Source of the DNA: Prorocentrum cordatum
Taxonomy: Eukaryota; Sar; Dinophyceae; Prorocentrales; Prorocentraceae
NCBI GenBank assembly: GCA_963575745.1
Contig: CAUYUJ010000906.1
Location: forward strand, 1-30,000
DNA length: 30,000 nt
Reading direction: 5' to 3'
Part shown: positions 25,203 to 30,000 of the stretch, one piece after another
Numbering within the stretch: the stretch's first letter is position 1
How the letters are laid out: each line of letters begins with the position of its first letter
Notes under the pieces: generated by a model
The model's input: the letters and a program-made list of their open reading frames with translations, nothing else
The model's database searches: none
What the model was told of the DNA's origin: nothing
Made by a program: the position numbers and the translations under genes

Positions 25203-25330
25203 GGCCGGGCGTGTCCCCCATACGGTAAGATAAAAAATACGCAAGAAATGTCCAAGAATAATCCAGAATGGTCGAAAATCGTCCCCAGACTATTTTTTAC
25301 TCTGCTTGAATACTCCTCCTGTAGAGGTCT
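25203..25330 (+). mobile_element. intron-like inverted-repeat element, copy D
   Basis: The outer left end, GGCCGGGCGTGTCCCCC, resembles copy A. The core from 25225 to 25324 (100 bp) begins ACG|GTAAGAT and ends AATACTCCTCCTGTAG|AGG. The donor is close to consensus and the acceptor has a pyrimidine stretch. The inner part aligns with copy C. Confidence 0.7.
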
Positions 25331-25378
25331 GGATGCCACGACACTGGACACCCTAACGGTCCTATAATCGAATTCGGC

Positions 25379-25522
25379 ACGTGTGAAAATGCCGGAACGT
25401 GTTATGAAGATGGTTGAAGCATGTGTCTCACATGTCTTCTATGTTTGAAGCATGTTTCACGCACGTTTAACACATCTGGGAATGATTTGGCAGCGTGCCC
25501 CCTCTCCACTGATCGCCCTCCG
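25379..25522. repeat. CATG-rich dispersed repeat, copy 3 (diverged)
   Basis: It has the same order of words as the copies at 14751 and 15094: CCGGAACGTG, GAAGCATGT, ACACATCTGG.AAT, TTGGCA, and the end CCTCTCCACTGATCGCCCTCC. Confidence 0.65.
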
Positions 25523-25934
25523 CGGAGTGCAGATGGGCACGCCCGACGTGAGCGCACGGGTCCGCGCGCGTGGCCCCCGCCGGTCGGCGGCGCGCCGAGG
25601 CGGGGGGCGGAACACGGGGCAGGGCCGCCCTCGGGGGGCGGCGGGGCTTCCCAGAAGCCCTTGTGCTGCGTAGCCCCCCAGCGTGGTCCAAGAGATAATC
25701 GCGAACACCCGCACGAGGATCGTGGCCTCCGAGGGGGGGGGGGGGAGAGCGCAATCGACTACCCCCCCTCCTGCCACAAGAGGCCCCCCAGAGCCCCCCA
25801 GGAGGCCCTGGGGGCCCCCAAGACGCCGCCAAGGAGCCCCAAGAGACTCCCAAGAGGTCCCCAAGAGGCCCTAAAGAGGGCTCCAGATCCAGCGGAATGA
25901 GCGAAGTGATTGAATAATTTCGAGCACCCGGAAA
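25523..25934. other. GC-rich stretch with CCAAGAGG motifs, no gene recognised
   Basis: 25785-25880 holds CCAAGAGGCCC-like units, as at 5510-6020. A short plus frame after CCCCCCAG at about 25680 reads VVQEIIANTRTRIVASEG and could be a tiny exon, but there is no donor and no family match. Confidence 0.4.
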
Positions 25935-26002
25935 AGTGTCGAAAGAGTGTCGAAAGAGTGTCGAAAGAGTGTCGAATCAGTGTCGAAACAGTGTGGGACG
26001 AG
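25935..26002. repeat. 11-bp tandem repeat, six units
   Basis: GTGTCGAAAGA repeats with small changes (GTGTCGAATCA, GTGTCGAAACA). Confidence 0.9.
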
Positions 26003-26812
26003 TGTCTCCCAGGGCTCCACACGCGAAAACCCTCGAGCTTCGGCACTTTTCTGGTGCTGGGAATTCTTTCTGGTGATCAAGGCTATAGTAGGTTGGAACA
26101 TCATAACCCTTCTGGTCTTCTTTAAGAGGGACAGAAAATCCCCCCCCAGGAGAATAATCACCCCGACAGGCGAAGCCGTGTAGCAAACGCACCCAGGGAA
26201 GGAATCGAACAGGGCAGGGCTGTGTCGGAAGCGCCCAGGGCCGCTCCGTGAGCGCCAATCGTCGGGCTCTGGGCGGTTTTTCCTCCCTTGATTTTGAGAA
26301 GCCCCCATGTGGCTCTGGTGAGCATCGTTCAACCGATCCCTATCCCCACTCGCGTGGCCTGGGCCCCACTGGCTGGTTTTCCCCCCTAGATGGGGATACA
26401 GGTCGTTTCTGTCAGATGTTGAAGGGTATGTCCCCAACTGGGGGGATGAGATGGTGGGGGTCTGGATGGGGATGGGGATGGGGATAGGGGTCGGCCAAAC
26501 GATGCTGACCTGGCGACGGCTCGGGAAGCTGCTCGGCAGGCCAGAGACCTTCCGAGCCCTCGGAGGAGGCCCAGCCCCCCTGCCTTCCCCCCCTGCGCGA
26601 GCCGCCGAATCACCCCCTGGGCAATCGCGCGCCGCGCGCTGGGATCTGCGCGACGCGGCCTCAGACCTGCTCGTCGGCTGCCCCGCGCTGGGCACCAGAG
26701 CTCACACGGAGGCTCCGGTGCGGGCGCCGCCCGCGCTGCTCCACGGGATCCAGCGCTGGACCTGAGAGGGCAGCCAACCGAGCCGAGCCGTGGCGACGAA
26801 GGGCCACCCCTC
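26003..26812. other. no gene recognised (0.8 kb)
   Basis: Contains GGGGATGGGGATGG repeats near 26457-26485 and GC-rich open frames on both strands at 26500-26790. A phrase GGTATGTCCCCAACTGGGGGG near 26426 recalls the ends of the intron-like elements but is too short to call. Confidence 0.4.
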
Positions 26813-26920
26813 CTCCGCCTCCGCCTCCGCCTCCGCCTCCGCCTCCGCCTCCTCCTCCTCCTCCTCCTCCTCCTCCTCCTCCTCCTCCTCCTCCTCCTCC
26901 TCCTCCTCCTCCTCCTCCGC
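26813..26920. repeat. (CCGCCT)n then (CCT)n microsatellite
   Basis: CCTCCG units followed by about 70 bp of CCT/TCC on plus. Arginine-, glycine- or serine-only frames over it are artefacts. Confidence 0.95.
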
Positions 26921-26931
26921 AAGGAAGGGAC

Positions 26932-27198
26932 ATCGGCATCAGTGCACATGTTCCCCAAGCAGCGCTTGCACTTACAGTGGAGGCCAGCCCACCGAAAACC
27001 TCCCTCAAGAGGCCCGACCCTGAGACCCGGGACGTCCGTTGATTTCTGCTGGTGGGGGAGCGCCACGCGCTCCATAGCAAAACCATCGAAACCCAAGCAA
27101 CCCAGGGCGCCCTTGAGGCAAGCAGGGTGTTCCTTGGCATGGGCCTCCACTGCACGGTTTCTCACTTGTGCTCTGCAGACCTGGGCCTGCGCAGCGCT
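26932..27198 (-). CDS. candidate exon encoding a Cys-rich protein segment
   Basis: The minus frame after the acceptor GTGCCCCCAG reads SAAQAQVCRAQVRNRAVEAH, continues through HPACLKGALGCLGFDGF, and ends WAGLHCKCKRCLGNMCTDAD. It is 89 codons with G/C-biased third positions, no stop and a Cys cluster C-x-C-x2-C-x4-C that could bind zinc. A possible donor GAT|GTCCCT closes it at 26932, just before the triplet repeat. I do not recognise the family. It sits between (GTCGCC)n and (CCT)n arrays, so the gene would be split by microsatellites like others here. Confidence 0.4.
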
Positions 27199-27204
27199 CT
27201 GGGG

Positions 27205-27356
27205 GCACGCAGCCACCGTCGCCGCCCGGTCGCCACCCCGTCGCCGCCAATCGCATGGGCCTGCGCGGCCTTCTGGCCGCCACGTCGCCGCCGAAGACGC
27301 CTCGTCGCCGCCCGTCGCCGCCCGTCGCCGCCTCGTCGCCGCCCGTCGCCGCCCGC
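27205..27356. repeat. CGTCGCCGCC-type repeat
   Basis: Imperfect CGTCGCCGCC units across about 150 bp. Confidence 0.8.
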
Positions 27357-27560
27357 TTTTGCTTTGCATTGCGCCGCACTGCTTTGCATGGCTGTTCGTT
27401 GCTTCGCATCGCTTTGCATTGGCATTGCGTTGGCATTGCATTGGCATTGCATTGGCATTGCATCGGCATGGCGTAGCATTGCTTTGCATGGCATTGCACT
27501 GCTTCGCGATACTTTGCATTGCTTTGCATTACTTAGAATTGTGTTGCATGTGTGTGCCTT
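27357..27560. repeat. GCATTG-type repeat
   Basis: Degenerate units TTGCATTGGCA and GCTTTGCATTGC over about 200 bp. Confidence 0.85.
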
Positions 27561-27854
27561 GCTTTATTTGCACTGGTTTGCACATGTGCATTGCTCCCAT
27601 AGATTCCACAGCAGATATCGCTCCGCCTACAATCTCCTATCCAAACAAAAAAACGCCCTCCCCCCCCCGGGGTGAAAGCCCCCCGGAACCGATGTCAAAG
27701 ACATAAGATTATGACCCAATGTCCATCCGACCTGTGAATTCATACTATCCCAGCCAAACCGGTATGGGTTCCCCCCGCCATCCTCTGCAAATAACTATGC
27801 GCACATACTCGTGTATCAGAAGTCATAAGTTTTCAAGAATCCCTTGCAAAAAAA
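27561..27854. other. no gene recognised
   Basis: Mixed sequence with C- and A-runs near 27645-27670. Confidence 0.4.
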
Positions 27855-28022
27855 AGACGAAGTGCACACGCACGCGTCGTCGCGCGCGCATGCCGAAATC
27901 CTTCAAGAACCTTCGGTGTCCGAAGGATTGCAAAATCGAGTTTCCAAAACACATACAAACAAACAGGGTTTCGCAACACTGATGTTCAACAGAAGCGTGC
28001 GCGCACGCTCTTGAGAAATCTC
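27855..28022. repeat. 168-bp direct repeat, copy 1
   Basis: It contains GCGTCGTCGCGCGCG, ATGCCGAAATCCTTCAAGAA, an inverted AATCCTTC..GAAGGATT hairpin and GCGTGCGCGCACGCTCTTG. The partner is at 28203-28372. Confidence 0.85.
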
Positions 28023-28049
28023 AAGGGACAATGTATTGTCCATATTCTC

Positions 28050-28080
28050 TTTTATATATATATACACATATATATGTATG

Positions 28081-28111
<31 letters not shown>

Positions 28112-28113
28112 AC
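28050..28113. repeat. (TA)n/(GA)n microsatellites
   Basis: TATATATATACACATATATA followed by about 14 GA units. Confidence 0.9.
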
Positions 28114-28202
28114 AATAAAAAAACGGGCTTCGCGCGCATGTCGAATATTTCCAATGCCCTTGCGAACGTGCCGTCGCGAGAATCCTCTACAAAACATGGG
28201 AC

Positions 28203-28372
28203 GAGGTGCGCACGCGCGCGTCGTCGCGCGCGTATGCCGAAATCCTTCAAAAACCTTCGGTTTCGGAAGGATTTCAAAATCGAGTGGCCAAACAACATGC
28301 AACAACACAGAGTTTCGCGACACGGATTTTCAACAAAAGCGTGCGCGCACGCTCTTGCGTCGTCGTCGTCGT
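28203..28372. repeat. 170-bp direct repeat, copy 2
   Basis: Same order of words as 27855-28022 with roughly one difference in six, and the same GCGTGCGCGCACGCTCTTG end. Confidence 0.85.
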
Positions 28373-28960
28373 CATTGTCGCCGACCTCGCTCCTCCCTCG
28401 TCGTCGTCCTCGCCGTCGTCGTCCTCTGCCTTTCTTCGTCGTCGTCGTCTTGGTGACGTCGTCGTTTCCGACGTCGGTGTCGCCGTGGTCGTCCTTCCTC
28501 ACTCGTCGTCTTTGTCGGCGTTTCGTCGTTCTCTCTCTTATTTCGTCGCCGTCGTCGTCGTCGTCTTCCCTCCTCCCTCGTCGTTGTCGTCGTCGGCGTC
28601 GCCGTCCTACCTCCTTCTTCGTCGTTCGCGTCGTCGCCGTCCTCCCTCCTCCCTCGTCATTCTCGTCGTTGTCGCCGTCGTCGTCCTCCCTCCTCCCTCG
28701 TCGTCGTCGTCTTCGTTGGCGACGTCGTCGTCGTCTTCTTCGTCGTCGTCGACGGCGTCGTCGTCGTCGGCGTTGTCAACGTCGTCGTCGTCGTCGGCGT
28801 CGGCGTCGTCGTCGTCGGTGTCGGTGTCGTTGTCGTCGTCGTCGTTGTCGTCGTCGTCGAAGTCGTTAGAGACGTCGTCGGCGTCGTCGTAGTAGTCGTT
28901 GTCGGCGGCGGCGTCGTCGTCGCAGTCGTCGTCGCTGTCGTCGTCGGCGTCGGTGTCGTT
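28356..28960. repeat. (GTC)n block, about 600 bp, imperfect
   Basis: CGT/GTC triplets with interspersed CTCCCTCCTCCCTCGTC units that recur several times between 28560 and 28710. Aspartate-, valine- or serine-rich frames over it are artefacts. Confidence 0.9.
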
Positions 28961-28966
28961 GCCAAG

Positions 28967-29068
28967 TGCCATTGGGTCCCCACCGTCACAATCTTAGGAA
29001 GTCTTGCGGCCAAGTTGCGGGTGGGAGGGCGGGATGTCTGCACGAGCAGCGGAGAGGACAGCCTCAAG
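28967..29068 (+). CDS. candidate exon, WD40-like
   Basis: The frame reads CHWVPTVTILGSLAAKLRVG and then GRDVCTSSGEDSLK, 34 codons. It ends at a good donor AAG|GTGAGC. The last part resembles a WD unit just before its W (..SGEDSLKVW), with the W expected in the next exon. The acceptor would be TTGCCAAG at 28966, preceded by the (GTC)n block, which is a weak pyrimidine tract. No partner exon was found before the window ends. Confidence 0.35.
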
Positions 29069-29189
29069 GTGAGCAAGTGATTGATTCTCCTTTCAGAAAA
29101 GAGAAGACACTCTACCCCCACCCCCCGGCGTTAGTGCCCTCCTTTTTCGGGTATGTAAATCTTATATGATTATGACCACGCGTCCATTC

Positions 29190-30000
29190 CAAATCCGCCG
29201 ACCCCAAAGGCGTGTGCGGCCGAACTCCTAGCTTCAGCCCCTTCGCCCAAAATCGACCGACATCCCCCACCTGGCCCTCCCACCACGCCCCGGCATCCGA
29301 AGGCCCCCGCCCCATGGAGCGCTCGTTGTTGGGACCCCCGACCCTACGATTTCTCGCCCAAAATGGACCGACACCCCCCACCGGGCCTTCCCACCACGCC
29401 CCGGCATCCGAAGGCCCCCACCCCATGGAGCGTCTGTTTTTGGGACCCCCGACCCCGCGATTTCTCGCCCACAATCGACAAACACCCCCCGCCTGGACCA
29501 ACACCCCCCACCACGCCCCCACCACGGCCCGGCACCCGCACAGCAACCCCCCCCCCCCTCCTCGCTGTCCACCATCCAGACTCCCTCGCGAACTCAGTTC
29601 AAGAGACCCCCCACACGACAATTTCTCGCCCACACCCTACGATTTCTCGCCCAAAAACGACCGACGCTCCCCTCCATGACCCCCACCACGGCCCGGCACC
29701 CGCACAGCAACCCGCCTCCCCTCCTCGCTGTCACCACGCCCCCACCGCGGCCCCCCGCCATCCAGACCCCCTCGCGAGCTTAGTTTTAGAGACCCCCCAC
29801 GCGACACTTTCCCGCCCAAACTTGACCAAAACCCCCCACCACGCCCCCACCACGGCCCGGCACCCGCACAGCAACCCCCCCCTTCCTCGCTGTCACCACG
29901 CCCCCACCGCGGCTCCCCGCCATCCAGACTCCCGACGCCGCGATTCCTCGCCCAAAAACGACCGACACCCCCCTCCTCGCCTCGGCATCCGCGCCCACGG
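29190..30000. repeat. C-rich minisatellite running off the window end
   Basis: ATTTCTCGCCCAAAA.CGACCGACA and CCACGCCCC.GGCA recur. The first three units are 110 bp apart (near 29243, 29353, 29463); later ones are 110-185 bp apart with internal changes (near 29648, 29810, 29945). The TGGGACCCCCGACCC linker is found only in the first units. Open frames here are repeat artefacts. Confidence 0.85.

Noticed and set aside
26190-26225. Minus-strand TTCGATTCC resembling a tRNA T-loop
   Set aside because: The bases beside the loop do not pair and no acceptor, D or anticodon arms can be drawn.
28967-29170. Plus frame continuing through 29169 as one coding region
   Set aside because: The protein-like frame stops right after a good splice donor at 29069; the other frame shows no motif.
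29112-29998. Gly/Trp/Arg-rich minus frames at the end
   Set aside because: Translation of the C-rich minisatellite; no consistent frame across units.

Overview
The window looks like nuclear DNA of a dinoflagellate, or a very similar alga with a large, repeat-rich genome; species cannot be fixed. The reasons are: GC-rich coding pieces cut into short exons by kilobase-scale introns; GT-AG splice signals plus what looks like a GC donor; a long non-LTR retrotransposon; dense purine/pyrimidine microsatellites and minisatellites; and short repeats that carry intron-like ends. No tRNA, rRNA, CRISPR or bacterial operon was seen. Most long open frames here are products of triplet repeats and GC richness, not genes.

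Layout. 1-4380: degenerate GC-rich repeats, three purine/pyrimidine tracts, a small MITE (3281-3473), a possible protein-kinase exon (1111-1183, +) and an unassigned exon-like stretch (about 3730-3911, -). 4385-5010: an intron-like inverted-repeat element, then an orphan exon (+) of the glycine cleavage H protein (lipoyl-lysine motif ESVKA). 5330-7137: purine tracts, CCAAGAGG-type repeats and a 640-bp (GGA)n array. 7138-14118 (-): an apparently intact two-ORF LINE with ORF1 (zinc motif plus coiled coils) and ORF2 (AP endonuclease, reverse transcriptase, RNase H, terminal Cys pairs). It is bounded on both sides by (GGA)n, which suggests insertion into that microsatellite. 14570-15490: copies of dispersed short repeats.

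15491-24131 (-): the best host gene. Three separated exons join into a protein with an N-terminal ubiquitin-like domain and a seven-blade WD40 propeller, about 389 residues across 8.6 kb. Intron 2 (1.36 kb) holds a giant foldback structure. Intron 1 (about 6.1 kb) holds a 90-bp minisatellite, a palindromic element, intron-like elements, three further tandem arrays and MITE-like repeats. 24501-30000: two more exon candidates on the minus strand, second copies of the palindromic, intron-like and CATG-rich families, a Cys-rich exon candidate (26932-27198, -), a WD-like exon candidate (28967-29068, +), a 600-bp (GTC)n block and a minisatellite that runs off the end.

The most interesting signals are: (i) a four-copy family of 49-100-bp elements with GT...CTGTAG ends, two of them inside inverted repeats, resembling introners; (ii) the LINE sitting inside (GGA)n; (iii) a near-perfect palindromic element in two copies, one cut exactly at an intron-like element; (iv) the foldback array inside the WD40 intron. 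All exon joins and copy relationships were made by eye and need transcript data and genome-wide searches.
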